Shown: in pieces, positions 20,137 to 31,807 of the stretch | How the letters are laid out: every line of letters starts with the position of its first letter | Numbering within the stretch: the first letter of the stretch is position 1 | NCBI GenBank assembly: GCA_030295235.1 | Contig: AP026126.1 | Span: 372,001-436,000 of the forward strand | DNA: 64,000 bases | Direction: 5' to 3' | Source: Fistulifera solaris | Taxonomy: Eukaryota; Bacillariophyta; Bacillariophyceae; Naviculales; Stauroneidaceae | Made by a program: the position numbers and the translations under genes | The notes under the pieces: generated by a model | The model's input: the letters and a program-made list of their open reading frames with translations, nothing else | Told to the model about the DNA's origin: nothing | The model's database searches: none

Positions 20137-20597
20137 ATGTCGGAGGCCGTGAAGGACGCAGCACCCGAAGGTGAAATGAAGAAAGAAGGAGGCCGCGGGG
20201 GCCGAGGACGTGGCGGCCGTGGAGGCAGAGGACGTGGTCGCGGAGGCCGCGGAGGACGAGGCCCTAGCGATGATTCGTCCAAAATTTGTTACCAATGCGG
20301 ACAGGCTGGTCACCTTTCGAGGGATTGTACGAACCCCCGATTGGAAGGTGACGAACGCCAAGCGATCAATCGAGCCAGGGCACAGTATCGCCGCTGCTTC
20401 AATTGTGGTAAGATGGGGCATTTGAGCGCCGATTGTACCCGTCCGGCTGGAAATCAGGCATGCTACAATTGCCAAGGAGAAGGTCATATCGGTAAGTTGA
20501 TTGAATTGTTTGATGAATTGCTTCTCGTGCTTTGGTCTCATTCGTTCGTTTGTGTCTTCCAGCCAAAGACTGCCCCAACCCGAGAGTCTCCGAATAG
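20137..20597 (+). CDS. RGG-repeat CCHC zinc-knuckle RNA-binding protein (CNBP-like), two exons
   Basis: Met at 20137 begins MSEAVKDAAPEGEMKKEGG, followed by an RGG/RG box (about residues 20-48) and three CCHC knuckles: CYQCGQAGHLSRDC, CFNCGKMGHLSADC and CYNCQGEGHIAKDC. The last knuckle is complete only after removing a 71-nt intron at 20492-20562 (GTAAGT donor, TTCCAG acceptor), after which the protein ends NPRVSE at the TAG at 20595. The spliced product is 129 residues. Proteins of this type bind single-stranded RNA or G-rich nucleic acid and act in translation or RNA stability; the RGG box is a usual target of arginine methylation. The exact target is not predictable. Confidence 0.88.
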
Positions 20598-20937
20598 TCT
20601 GAACCAGGCTTTCGTCCTAGGTACCTCTATAGGTTACACTTTTCTTTTCGTTCGACAGTCATGATCACGTAAGTGCTCCTGCAGTGCTGTGTTTTTTTAG
20701 ATTCCGGTGATCCACAAAAATATACATATGTTAGAACGGACAAGAACATGAGCGACTCCATACTTCTTTAGCTGAGGACTAATGATTCCACGGTCCAGGA
20801 AATCTTCTTGGCGGAAGCATCTCTCTCACACACCTCTTTTTTTCTACAGTCTTGTTAAAAGGTGGCCGCGTCCTTTTGTGATTTCTTTTTCAAGATTGTA
20901 TAATCTAGAATTTCAGAACTGTATTTCCTACTTAGCA
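20598..20937. other. Spacer between convergent genes
   Basis: 340 bp holding the 3' ends of the RGG/CCHC and ADAT1 transcripts; no other feature seen. Confidence 0.5.
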
Positions 20938-22557
20938 TTAATATAGGCTGTTTTGCAAAATGTGTCGACGATTCCACGTTCGAAGCACTTCGTGCTCGGC
21001 GAAATAGGCAGCCTTTCGGCGCTCGTAAACCCCTCCATATCGGAGTTTCATTTCTCGAAGTTTCCCAAGTGTGCGCTCCAAATCATCGTCCTCCTTTGAT
21101 GGCGTTGTATTCTGATGAATCGAAAGGAAGAAGTTCATCAAGGCTGTGGTACTAACGGAGGACACAAACGTATTTCGTCCCTTTTGGCAACAGTTTCTAT
21201 TTCCCTGCTGTCCATTATCTACGATGGAAGGATCCAAGGCCCACCCGGTAGCACCATCGATGCATTCCAGAGAACCGTTGTCAATCGTTATGATCGTGGG
21301 CGATGATTCATCGGTACCAAGCCACCATGCAAAAGACAAGCTGGAGTGGAAACGCACGTCCTGGCCTGGATTGTCCGGATCCGTTTCGACAACGCCCTCC
21401 TCATCAAGATGGACGGACGTACCCATTATAACGGGATGCTTCGGTAAAATATCTTCAATGATTGTACCGACTTGAACGCAAAAGCTGCTGTCGCTAGATT
21501 CAAACAAATTGTCTTTCCGGGTTTGCTTTGCTCGATTGCATTTGGATCGTTTGAGTACATTCGACCCTACCGCACGGCAACATAGGGCGCGTCGGCATGT
21601 GATCGCACTCAGTTTTCTACCCACCGTCAACGTCTCTGGCACGATGCTTTCTTCTAGAAACGATGAAAGAAGAGAACCCTGCCACCCTAATATGTTCCAC
21701 CTCAGCATTTTGTCGGAACAAGTGTGCAGAGAACCTTTTCCTGAAAACACAGTCGTTGTGCCAGCGGGGCACCAATTCGTTTGACAGTTCGACGGCCAGG
21801 ATTGTTGCTTCGGACTTAATAATGTCATTTTTCTCTTTTGCAAAGAGATTTTCTCTTCTGTAGTGATTCTGTGTCCTTTGTCCTCTTTTAGTAGCAGAGA
21901 AAACTCTCCTTGCGACAGGGCATGTCCTGGTATATCTTCGTGATAAGGAGTTGGCCACTCATCGGGGCCTAAATCGTCTCGATACACCTCTTTTCGACAG
22001 GTTACAAAACGTTTCAGCACTGCATTACCACAGGGAGCCGATGAACTATAGGAGTGCAACGTGATTTGCGGATTCAGTTTGTACAATGGACGTTTCGTCG
22101 TATCATTGTCAGCGTCCCCCGTGGATTGAGAATTTTCAAGAATCATGCGGAACGGATCCCGCTGGGTATCTGGTTTCTTTGATTTGATATCGTTCAAGAT
22201 TTGAATAGATAAATAACGCCGCAATGCCCTCCTCGCCAAGACTTCCGCATGACAATCACGAACTCGATCCCCATACTGCGAGGGAGAAGCGGTTTCCTCC
22301 GCCAGTAAGGAATTGGAAAGAAACTTGGTACCCACTCCCATGGCAATGACCCGCAATTCTTTTGTTAAGCAATGATGCGCCACAATGGTCGCTACGCAAG
22401 TCTGTTTTTGCTCGTTGCGGAAGCTCTCTGGAACAACCTTGTGATAGTGATCGACGGATAGTTGAGCGATTCGATCCGCAAAAGCGCACGTCGAAGTGCG
22501 ACGCTTTTCGGCATGACGAACGGCGCGAGGTCGATCGCTTTGTTCCTTGTCTTGCAT
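20938..22557 (-). CDS. ADAT1: tRNA-specific adenosine deaminase 1 (ADAT1/TAD1)
   Basis: ADAR-family deaminase domain over most of 539 residues; ADAT1 converts A37 to inosine in eukaryotic tRNA-Ala. The zinc/catalytic set is visible: DCHAEVLARRALRRYL (His and catalytic Glu in HAE), SSAPCGNAVLKRFVTC (first Cys), and TCSDKMLRWNILGWQGSLLS (second Cys plus the conserved SDK..RWN..G.QG segment). The upstream ATIVAHHCLTKELRVIAMGVGTKFLS matches the domain start. No double-stranded RNA-binding domain is present, which separates it from animal ADARs and favours ADAT1. The start Met is at 22557. There is one exon and no frame break. The middle insertion with QSTGDADNDTTKRP is low complexity. Confidence 0.88.
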   Translation of the reverse strand: MQDKEQSDRPRAVRHAEKRRTSTCAFADRIAQLSVDHYHKVVPESFRNEQKQTCVATIVAHHCLTKELRVIAMGVGTKFLSNSLLAEETASPSQYGDRVRDCHAEVLARRALRRYLSIQILNDIKSKKPDTQRDPFRMILENSQSTGDADNDTTKRPLYKLNPQITLHSYSSSAPCGNAVLKRFVTCRKEVYRDDLGPDEWPTPYHEDIPGHALSQGEFSLLLKEDKGHRITTEEKISLQKRKMTLLSPKQQSWPSNCQTNWCPAGTTTVFSGKGSLHTCSDKMLRWNILGWQGSLLSSFLEESIVPETLTVGRKLSAITCRRALCCRAVGSNVLKRSKCNRAKQTRKDNLFESSDSSFCVQVGTIIEDILPKHPVIMGTSVHLDEEGVVETDPDNPGQDVRFHSSLSFAWWLGTDESSPTIITIDNGSLECIDGATGWALDPSIVDNGQQGNRNCCQKGRNTFVSSVSTTALMNFFLSIHQNTTPSKEDDDLERTLGKLREMKLRYGGVYERRKAAYFAEHEVLRTWNRRHILQNSLY

Positions 22558-22903
22558 CGAAAAGAAAGCAATCTGGGTGTTCAGATGACGTTTTAGGAGA
22601 GGAGGAATCCTTTTTGGTTACAACAAAAATTAGACGAATGTGATATTATTACGTGATCGGCAATCCCGGGACTGGAAATTCGTTGAGTCACCAAAAGTGC
22701 CCCTACTTTTTAACGGGCAGTAGTGTTGAATGCTGCTACGACACCATTGTTGTTACGAAGACGTCGCAAGCAAAAATTCCACACGATGAGCCACAATTCA
22801 AGTTCACGAATGTCGTTGTTGTTGTCACTGTTAGATCCATTGTTTCCATTTTCGCACGATCAAGGTTTTTTTGTGACTCTTGTAACTGGAGTGATAGCAG
22901 CGG
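22558..22903. other. Divergent promoter region of ADAT1 and EDRF1 genes
   Basis: 346 bp between two outward-facing start codons. Short plus-strand frames here have no protein-like features. Confidence 0.5.
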
Positions 22904-25900
22904 ATGTCGAACTCTACACTTTCGTTAGTTCCGAGTGCTCCCAAGGCGACAGCACAAGTGAGGGAGGGACGCGTCGTCGAAGGCACTAATAATCATGAGG
23001 AAGGTCAGCAATCATCCGGTGAAGACTTACTCGACTTTATTGGTAGCAGTCCTGCATTCAAGCAACTGTTTTCTTTACCCTATTCGTTGGAGCAGTCTGT
23101 GAGCGTGGCGGTGCACAATTTAGGTGACACGCTTCTGCTCGACGTAGACCCCGGAGATCAGGAAATTTTAGACGAATGTGGTGACACAGACGCCGGAAAA
23201 GGTGACCATCCATTAAGCAAAGATCAATTGTCTCAAGCACTGGTCACTCTCTCCGAAGCAGAGCCCCAGAATGAAGCTATTGCACTAGTTCATTCTCTAA
23301 TCGAGTCGACGCAACCTAGCTCCAAAATAAAGGAACGAATTGTCGGTGTTCCCTATCCAGAAGACCAGATTACCCGTTTCATTTCGACTCCAAATGACCC
23401 TCGTGAATATCTATCCTGGAAATTTCGAAACATGAATCTTCTGGTTGGCTCCGATGCCTTTGTCTATCGCCCGCCGGAAGATCAAGCAAAAGGTGTTTCC
23501 GTCCGCATCGAAGATGTCAAGCTTCTTCAGTCCAAAATCCAGCTTCATCAAGAAATGCAATCCAAAAGCGAAAGAGAAAAGTTATCGTATGCACAAGTTA
23601 CGGCTCGTTCTTTGCCTCAATTAGAGCAAGGCGGCAACTCTGGACTGAGCGACAAGTGCCAAGAGTTTGTAGAGTCGGTTGAGGAAAAGCAACTTTCTGG
23701 ACCCGAATCGGATCAACTGCGACTTCAAACCTGTTTAGTATCATCGCCTAGTGTACCTATAGGCTCATTGCTGTCCCAAAAACCCGTGTTGCGGGGCGAA
23801 TCGCCCAGCACAAATAGCTCACCGATATCGACGGTTTTAGATGTCTACCTCGACAATATTATGGCGAATGTTCCGCAACTCGCCTTGTGCTTACAGGACA
23901 AGGGCTTCGTTCAAAGTGTGAAGCTGTTGAATACAGATCAGATTCCGTCAACGTTACTAAAGCCGTCGACAATTGACACCTCCATTCCCTTTCAAGTGTT
24001 GAACGGAGCGGACGATTCGGAGAGAATATTTTCACCGGAAGTCATGGAAATGAATGCCTCCACGCTTCTGGGCTTTTTAAAAGCCCAATGTACAAAAAGA
24101 CAATACTACATATTTATTGAGGAGAGAGGCGGGTGAAACAGCGATTCAGCTGTATGATATATCTGCGATTAGCACGCAGCGGCAGCAGAAGTGGAATTGG
24201 TGGCTGGCGATGATGTCTTACCGTTTTGCTCACCGTCTACGCTCTCTTTCGACTCAGACGGTTGATAAGGCTTTGAGCCGAAGTTTTCGGGCACGACAAA
24301 GAAGCCTGTTGACCACTTCTCTAGAGCTACTTGACGCGTTGGCCGATATGAACGGCAAAACCCACGAAAGTCTCCTCTCAGCGATCCGAGAAAATTTAGC
24401 AGACTCGTTTTTGGGTGGTACGGCTGATGATAATATTGAACCAGCAGATAGCAATAACCAGGACTCAAATGATATAGACGCTTTGCGACATCAACCCTAC
24501 TCAAGCGTATCCTTGGATGCTTTGAACAAGTCTCACGATCATTTGGTTGAAGGTATACGAATACTTTGGCCCTCGCTTGAACGCAATGTGAAGATGAAGA
24601 AGCGGAATGAACGGAGCCGACCTTTTGCGTCAAAAAAGTCATCTTCAGTCAAAGTTGTATCGGTGGACATTGATGACGACTCAAGCGGTGATGACGAAAA
24701 TGTGACTGCGATGGACTTGGATGTAATCGATCCCGTCGTGTCACAGCTCTTTGGATTGCATGAAAAGCTGGTCGATGTACTGTTGCGACTTGGTGAAATT
24801 CATCTGCAAAACTATTATTCGTCTAGTGCGATGCAGACACTGCGATCCGCAGCCCGTCGCATTTCCGACTCTTTATATTTAACCAATCTCATTGCGGAAA
24901 AGACAGAGAAGGCGGCTAAATGGCTTGACATTCTCCAGCTCCAGAATGCTTGGTTGTGGGAGCACTGTGGTCACTTTGCCCGTACCTTTGCAATGGACGA
25001 GCTATGGCGCGACCGGGGACATGCGTCTGGTGATGATATAGTCAGTGTGATTTTAGACGTTGATTCTGCATTGAAGCATGGCGACATTCTTTTTAGATCT
25101 CAGAATCAAGGAATCACATCGCTACGAAATCCCATTGATTTGCTATCCGAAAATACGGGAGGGGCAATAGGCTTGGATAACTTGAGTGGAGTAGTTGATG
25201 CTAGTGCACATGGCTCACCGTTACCCGAAGTATGCATTAGGGATGCGATCGAACTTCTGAACAAACAACGCCTGTTGCAAAGAGAGCATAGAAGAGTTTT
25301 GGTGATTTCGTCCATCGCGTACGGAAGGGCCATAGCATCGTATAAACTGGCTTCATTGTCAAACGATTCAGGACAGTATCTTTCTTTGCTCCAGCAAAGG
25401 TTGGGTGATGCATGCAACGAAACTGGCAAGGCGATGATGGACGAAGTTCGTCGTTTGCTAACCGCAGGTACTTTATCAAGTGCCGTCGAAGCATTATTAC
25501 GCTCTGCCGAATTTTGGTTTCGAGAAGGTCTGACTGTTTTCGAAACATGCAACGACTTGCGAAATGCCGCTTTACTGCGATGCAATTTGTGTCAGTGCTC
25601 GAAACTCCGTGCTAATGCGATGTTGGCACCTTCAGAAGGAACAGGGAATCACGCGGAAAAATGTCTACAGGAGGCCGTCCATCAATTGCAGTCAGCGCAT
25701 CAGTGTCTTGGACAACGAGATACCGATCCACCAACATGGGATATGGTCAGCAATGAACTGGCGGCGACCCTGTTAGTGCTAGGTGTCCGTCGTCGACAGT
25801 CGTTGATAGGCAATCTTCCCGTACTAGTGCGCCGTCTGTCTCCTGGTGAAGAACGGTCTGTGTTGGAGCCAATGGAGAATGCTTTGACCATTTATGAGCG

Positions 25901-26462
25901 AACTAGAAACTATCATCAAGCTGCTGCTGTCCATTATCAATTAGCACTCTTCTTCACCAAAATATGGACCTGTCAAAGGGATGAGAGTAAGACACGCGAA
26001 AAGTTATCTTCGGCGTTTTCTCATTTCCACGCATCCTACAACTTCTTTTCACAAAATGTACATGGAAACGAACCGACATTTTGCTTGCTATGTCTCGATC
26101 TTTGTCAGTTGTATTCCAGTGTATCTGGGGAGGAGGGTCTTCTGCAAGCTCTGTCTCGTTGTCTGGATACCGCTGTGGCTTTTTCGATCCATTCGTATGC
26201 CGCGCAACATACCAAAGCTTCCCCACAAGAGATTTCATTGTGGCTTAACCAGATGGTAACTTTGGCCGATTCTGTTGAAGAACGGGTGTTTAAAATTCTC
26301 CGAACTCTCATCAAATCCGACGAAACTGGAAAATACAAGGAATGGTTTCGGGTAGGTCTTTCCTGCAAAACCCGTGGCAGTGTCGATGCATCTTTAGAAC
26401 CTGAAGTGCAGAAGCTGCAGAGTTTACATTCGCTACTTGAAAGCATTAAGGGGTTGATGTGA
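22904..26462 (+). CDS. EDRF1: EDRF1-family protein, one apparent frameshift
   Basis: Large conserved eukaryotic protein (about 1190 residues here) with the full run of EDRF1 landmarks: LPYSLEQSVSVAVHNLGDTL, REYLSWKFRNMNLLVGSDAF, TVLDVYLDNIMANVPQLALC, LLNTDQIPS, LGFLKAQC and AGETAIQLYDISAIS followed by MMSYRFAHRLRSL. The rest is helical and TPR-like. Animal EDRF1 is linked to erythroid transcription, yet plants and protists have orthologues, so the ancestral role is unclear. The first frame stops at 24136; the second begins in the same segment, and the GAGGAGAGAGGCGGG stretch at 24119-24132 needs one base fewer (or two more) to join YYIFIEE to AGETAIQLYD. The gene is convergent with the TMEM65-GAF gene, 56 bp apart. 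Confidence 0.85.
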
Positions 26463-26518
26463 CTGTAGTTGGAAACAAGGATGTACATGTAGTGTTAAGG
26501 CTACTCAAAGTAGTCAAG

Positions 26519-27817
26519 CTACTCCTCTGGAAATAACGCAATTTTTCTCGAAACAGGTGTAAGCGTATTTTCTCCTCCCTTGAGGCCTTCCAACCCATAC
26601 TGTTTTAGAACTTGGATGGTATCTTTTAACCGTAACTCATTTTCTTCTTCTCCTGCCGTGTCATATAGTTGTTGGAGGGACACTCCGATATGACTAGCCA
26701 ATGATTTCAGAATTTGCACATCTTGCCGCGAAAAGGGTCGCGGCCTGTTGCTTTCTTCCACCATCCACGGTTGTTGTTGCTGTTCATCTCCTACTTGACC
26801 CTTTCCTACCTTATTAATGGCTTGCAAAACGGCAATCGTTTTTCCGTTCCCATCCAGCACAGGCACACAAATCATCGTTTCCGCATCTTTGGCCGTCTCT
26901 ATATCCCAGTCGGGCTCTTCACTAACATGATCAATCTTCCACGCTTCTCCCGTGAGCGCCGCCCGTGATACGATCCCCCGTCCCAACGGAATTCGAGTCT
27001 TTTGATCACTAATTTTGGCGTACAAGTATTTGCCGTGAGGAGTCGGTGTCGTCGACGTTTGTGCGTCTTCCACTTGAATGTACAATCGCATCTTCTGCGC
27101 TCCAACCAAACTCCCGGCTTCTTGTACCACATCCCGAAAGATGGCATCGAGATGCGCTTCTTGTTTTTTGACTTTGACTTTGTTGGGATCCATCCACAAA
27201 AGAGGAAACATTCCGATGATACATCCGATCACCAGGCCGACGCCACACCCGAGTTGATTCGCAAAGCGGACACTCCGCAATTGTCGTTGCGCGGCGGTCA
27301 AATTGGCCGTTGGCATATTGAGTTGAGCGGCCATGTCTTCCACGACCGTCCCGAGCATAATCCCGGCCACATCCGACACAATATTCCCAATTGCGGCCGC
27401 ACACATGGTCGAGATCCCCAAAACAACTCCCAAACTGGTATCAATGGCGTCACCGGCAATAATGAGAATCGAATTGTCCATAATTCCGAATCCGACAAAG
27501 GGAATGGCGTTATTGAGAGCCACGAGACGAAGCTGTTCGTAGGTTGGTTCGGGTGCATCGCCAAGTGTCGTAGCGAAAGGCTGAGAAAGTGTCGCCAAGC
27601 GCGACGATAGGGCTTGTTGTTGCGTGACGGTCAGTGATTCGATCCAGGCGTGGAGTAGAGGACTACTGTTAGTACTGCTTTCCCCCAAGAGTTGTTGTTG
27701 TACTTTCAAGGTATCCTGTTGAGAAGTTGTCAAAGAACGCTGCTTCCGTCTCATCGAAGGATTACGAGGAGTCCATTTTCGACGAACATGGGGCGAGACC
27801 CACCCACGCCGCAGCAT
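26519..27817 (-). CDS. TMEM65-domain protein fused to a GAF domain
   Basis: The N-terminal 35 residues are basic and hydroxylated (MLRRGWVSPHVRRKW, RRKQRSLTTSQQ), as in a mitochondrial presequence. A TMEM65 domain follows (about residues 95-215): LNNAIPFVGFGIMDNSILII, GDAIDTSLGVVLGISTMCAA and GNIVSDVAGIMLGTVVED, then CGVGLVIGCIIGMFPLLW. The C-terminal half (about 225-395) is a GAF domain: LDAIFRDVVQEAGSLVGAQK, LGRGIVSRAALTGEAWKI, MICVPVLDGNGKTIAVLQAI and DVQILKSLASHIGVSLQQ. Human TMEM65 is an inner-mitochondrial-membrane protein tied to sodium/calcium exchange; GAF domains bind small ligands such as cyclic nucleotides. Linking the two suggests ligand-gated control of the membrane part; this is inference. 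Single exon, no frame break. Confidence 0.85.
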   Translation of the reverse strand: MLRRGWVSPHVRRKWTPRNPSMRRKQRSLTTSQQDTLKVQQQLLGESSTNSSPLLHAWIESLTVTQQQALSSRLATLSQPFATTLGDAPEPTYEQLRLVALNNAIPFVGFGIMDNSILIIAGDAIDTSLGVVLGISTMCAAAIGNIVSDVAGIMLGTVVEDMAAQLNMPTANLTAAQRQLRSVRFANQLGCGVGLVIGCIIGMFPLLWMDPNKVKVKKQEAHLDAIFRDVVQEAGSLVGAQKMRLYIQVEDAQTSTTPTPHGKYLYAKISDQKTRIPLGRGIVSRAALTGEAWKIDHVSEEPDWDIETAKDAETMICVPVLDGNGKTIAVLQAINKVGKGQVGDEQQQQPWMVEESNRPRPFSRQDVQILKSLASHIGVSLQQLYDTAGEEENELRLKDTIQVLKQYGLEGLKGGENTLTPVSRKIALFPEE

Positions 27818-28611
27818 GCTTTCGTTCCTTTCGTTACTGCTTTGTCTGTATCAGGAAACGCTCTTTCTATCTTCAGCCTTTAATTACAAGAAGTATACGT
27901 TTTGAATGCTTCTTATTTAGTAGTGGTCGTCATTTCCCCAACACCGGCGACTGGTGTCTGGTGTGTCTGTCTTGCTGTGTTCGTTTTTTGCAACACTTCG
28001 GTTTTTGAGCGGATCTTTATTCCCTCCGGGTTGCCCTTCAGGGATCTTATGTGACATCATTCACAAGACTGAAATCTTCCACCATCATACATCATTACCA
28101 ATACGGAACACAGTATACGGAAGAGTGAATGTTTCTCGTTGCAGAGTATTCATTCGAAATGGTGCTAGTGCTAGACGGACTGGCACTTGGTCAAGTATAT
28201 TCTGCAGTCAGCAATGTGATTCATGACTGAAATCCAGTCATGATGAAAGGTCGGCTACACTTTGGGCCAATAGTAAACGTAGCAAAAACCTAGTCGCATT
28301 CAGGTTTTCGACGAAATATAAAGCGTGAATCAGAAAAGGTGATAATGTCTTTCATGTTGTCAGATGTTTACAAATAACCTCGGAAATGGACGGCAATCGT
28401 TTAATATATATCCAACTCTGACTCAAACGAATGCTGATAGTTCATGACTGACTGAAATCCAGTTCCAGCGTACACTTTAGATCTATAGTAAAAAGTCGGA
28501 ATAGACCGACGCTTGGAGTGCTGCTGCTGCAATCATGACAAAATATTTGCATGGAAGGCTATCATACTTGATTGCAAATAGTTTCCAGCCCCATTTTATA
28601 GACTCAACAAC
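27818..28611. other. Divergent spacer with a degenerate direct repeat
   Basis: About 790 bp between outward-facing genes. No coding signal; contains two copies of a roughly 55-bp element (28222-28277 and 28442-28495). Confidence 0.5.
28222..28495 (+). repeat. Two-copy degenerate direct repeat, 5' of the bromodomain gene
   Basis: Copy A (28222-28277) and copy B (28442-28495) share in the same order CATGACTG, CTGAAATCCAGT, TACACTTT and ATAGTAAA, with different spacers between the blocks. CTGAAATCCAGT also carries an imperfect ACTG/CAGT dyad. Confidence 0.6.
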
Positions 28612-31289
28612 ATGTCCTCAAAGAAGGATACGCTCACAATCGGTCCCGCTGCCAAGCGAGAACTTCGTCGTACCCTCAAACGAAGTACCGATCCAGCCTC
28701 CACCATCCATACCTTTCAACGCGATCATTCGTTGCATACGATGATGGCGCGTGCTTTGGGAACGACTCCGCGGCATGAGACTGACGAAGGATATAATGAT
28801 ACAGTAGAATCGTTGGATACGGATTCGGTCATGACATTCTTATCGCATTTGGGTCTCTCGCAATACGAAATTCATAAACGCATTTCGGATACATTGCTAC
28901 AAACATTAGAGGAAGAGATCCGCAAATCTAATTCCACGGAACCGCTACTGCATTTACTCCAAGCTTGTTGGCCTTACGTCACCGTCGTACCGGAATTACG
29001 TCCGGTTTTGTGGTCGTTGTTACGGCAACTCGGTGATCGGACACCGGTAGCGGTCTTACAAGCGCTTGGAGAACGAGCTCCTGACGGAACGTGCAAACAT
29101 GCGGAACTCTTTCAACAATTGGACGGACATTTGAAACGATTGTGTTGGGAAACGGACTGGGATACCATAGTAAACAGTCGTGATGCATCTTACGAAACAA
29201 CGTTGCTCTATCAAACGATACACCCCATTGTGGAACAGTATTGCCGAAATGATACTTTAGTCGCACAAGCCAATCTACCTTTTGTAGCGACGACTCGCGA
29301 GCGCAGTGTTTTGACATCACAACGTCGGGCGTTGACGTCGTCTTCTTCCTCGACGGCGGCACCCACAAATAATTTTCTTCGTCACAATAAAACAGACAAG
29401 GCCACACCGACCTACGCTACGGGCAAGCAAATTGCGAAACTACGCACCTTATTATCCGATCGGACCGGGTCATCAGTATCGTATCGTCCCAAACTATTGC
29501 ATGCGCTCTTGTCTATTCTCATGACGCAGCATGCGCTCTGTCCAGTGCCGTTTCTCGGTGGGGCGCAGCATTTGCATTGCACACTGGTGGCCGATCTTCT
29601 CTTGTCGGCCGGCGGATCTCTTCCCTCGGCGTATCATTCGGTAGTCATTCTGGCGGGTATCTTGGACGAATGTGTGCAGCAGGGGCGGTAAGCGATGAGG
29701 CCTTGGTCAAAATTCAGACCCATTTGGTCACCATCTTTCAGTCGAAAGCGGATGAAAATGTCAAGGAGGAGGAGGAGGAGTCGGAACGAGTCAAGGAAAC
29801 GAAGAAAGATGAGAGTAGCAACAAGAAAGAGGATGTAGTGACGACCAATGCCGAAATTCGACAACTCAATCGTCTTTTGACAGCTGGATTGAATGCCATG
29901 AAAGAAGCCGATCCGCAGAATTTGTTCCTCAATCCTGTAACAGACGCAATTGCACCGGGTTATAGCAAAATCATCAGAAAGCCCATGTGCATTTTAACCA
30001 TGCAAGAGAATATTGCCAAAAACCGTTACAACAACATTGCCGAATGGGAGTCGGACGTCAATCTCATGTTTAAAAACTGTATCGATTACAATCGCGGGAG
30101 TGCAGGCCAGTGGTTTCGTGGTGAAGCACAACGACAAGGAACCATATTTCGCGACGAGATTCTTCCGCAAGCGAAGCGTCTTTTTCAACAGGAAATCGTC
30201 AAACGATCAGTACTGGAAGCTGAGGCGGGGAAACGACGAGCCGAAGAGCCCTTAGTAAAACCGATGAAGGCTTCGTCGAAAAAGCGCAAAATAGATCCCA
30301 CCGATTCCCTTCCCAGCATGCCGGCACTCGCATCTATGTTGCTATCGGATCCTTTTGTGGTCCGCGTTCTTTTGGCGCGCGTGTTGCGAGACTTGCGACA
30401 TGGAGTATTGCCCGGGAACTCCATTCCGGCTGTTCATGCGGTGATTCCGTCGGTGCTACAGATTTTGAACATTGCCCGCTCTTCCACCCAGGTTTGCGCC
30501 AGTCGGGGACGAAAATATTACGTTCCGGATGCAGGAATCGAGTCATCGAAAGATGCAGCAGCCATAGTCTCGTACGCATCTTTGCGGCAGATCCTTCCCC
30601 TCCTTCTCCGTCTACTGACGCAAGCTGAGCTACAGAAACGAGTGACACAAGGAGGAGAACTGTGTGCCGCAGCCCAAGTATCACCCCGTTTAGAAATCAA
30701 GCCGATTTCGGCGGAGCATTGGAAAGGCGTCGACGATGTACAAGTAGTCGCGGCAGTAGTTTCCGGAGCCATCGTTTTGTTTTGTCAACCTGGTAGTGGC
30801 TATGAGGCAGCTATGGTATCAATATTCCCACATCTCGCGGCGTCTCTACAAGCCTTGTCTTCTGCGAAACTGGAGCCGGTATTTTTGAAGTGTTTGCTAC
30901 AAATGATTCTGCGGCACCGAGCTAAGCTCCAAAAATCAGTACGCGATGTTATTGTGCAATGCTGGATGGACTGGATGCGCGGGACACCAGAAGCTATGAC
31001 ATCGGCGACACACGAGTATTATGTTAAGCTTCTGGCTGAGTGGTCTTTGTTGGGAAATTTATTGCTGCCACGAGATACGCTCGTGGAGTTTCTAGGGAGT
31101 GGCACTGACGCAGCAAGTGTTTCCGATAAGCGATCGCTTGCCTCACTCTGGAATGACAAGCAATTTCATTATATCCGAACAGAATACGAGCGAGTGCTAA
31201 AAATACTTCCAGACAATAGAGCAGCTGAATGGAAGCGAGCAATGAAAATTGAAGATGCAGCACCTGAAGTTGGAATTCCGGCAGCGTGA
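28612..31289 (+). CDS. Bromodomain protein, one apparent frameshift
   Basis: The first 359 codons are helical with a Ser/Thr-rich linker (TSSSSSTAAP). The second frame contains a bromodomain: LFLNPVTDAIAPGYSKIIRK, PMCILTMQENIAKNRYNNIA and FKNCIDYNRG, with the acetyl-lysine-binding Asn in DYN. Acidic/lysine-rich stretches flank it (KEEEEESERVKETKKDES, SSKKRKIDP). The first frame ends CVQQGR-stop at 29691; with one G added to the G4 run at 29682-29685 it reads CVQQG-AVSDEALVKIQTH and joins the second frame, giving about 890 residues. Bromodomains read acetylated histones; the class IV deacetylase gene lies only 0.8 kb downstream on the other strand, but no functional link is shown. The exact subfamily is unclear. 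Confidence 0.8.
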
Positions 31290-31375
31290 CGTGTTCTGCA
31301 GATTATAATGCTCAGAGCTCATAGGTTTGTTAGAGAACTTTGTTTATGGTCACATTGTACTATGATGAAATGGCT

Positions 31376-31807
31376 TCAATCGGCGTCCATATACACATAC
31401 GTGCCACAACACCAACGGGGATGGCCCTCTACCAAATCAGTTAGAAAATTTCTCAGCCACTTGGTAGGGTTGTTGTATTCATAATGCTCAGCGCTGGCGG
31501 TCATGGAAACAATGTAATCAGTAATATCGTCGTCGTCGTCGCTCATCATGGCTCGCCACATACGTTCGTGCTCCTCATGGATAGTAGGATCAACACTTGG
31601 TTTCGCAGAAATGCCAGAAGTTGTAGCTCCTACTTGAGCAGATGTGCGATCAAGTTCGAAACTCTTGCTTAGCAGATCGGAGGGCAAGGCCCCGTGAAAA
31701 CCATTAATTCCGATGTCATCATCAATACTAGACATGGTGGCATGAATTTGCTGCTCTCTTTCTTCTTGCATCGTCGACACGAACTCCTCCTTACTATTTA
31801 TTTCCAT
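31376..31807 (-). CDS. Acidic hypothetical protein, 143 aa
   Basis: Begins MEINSKEEFVSTMQEEREQQ and includes an Asp run (MMSDDDDDITDYIVSMTASA), then a more ordered C-terminus, KWLRNFLTDLVEGHPRWCC. No signal peptide, membrane segment or known domain. The gene is tail-to-tail with the bromodomain gene, 86 bp apart. The composition looks like a real soluble protein, but I cannot name it. Confidence 0.45.
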   Translation of the reverse strand: MEINSKEEFVSTMQEEREQQIHATMSSIDDDIGINGFHGALPSDLLSKSFELDRTSAQVGATTSGISAKPSVDPTIHEEHERMWRAMMSDDDDDITDYIVSMTASAEHYEYNNPTKWLRNFLTDLVEGHPRWCCGTYVYMDAD

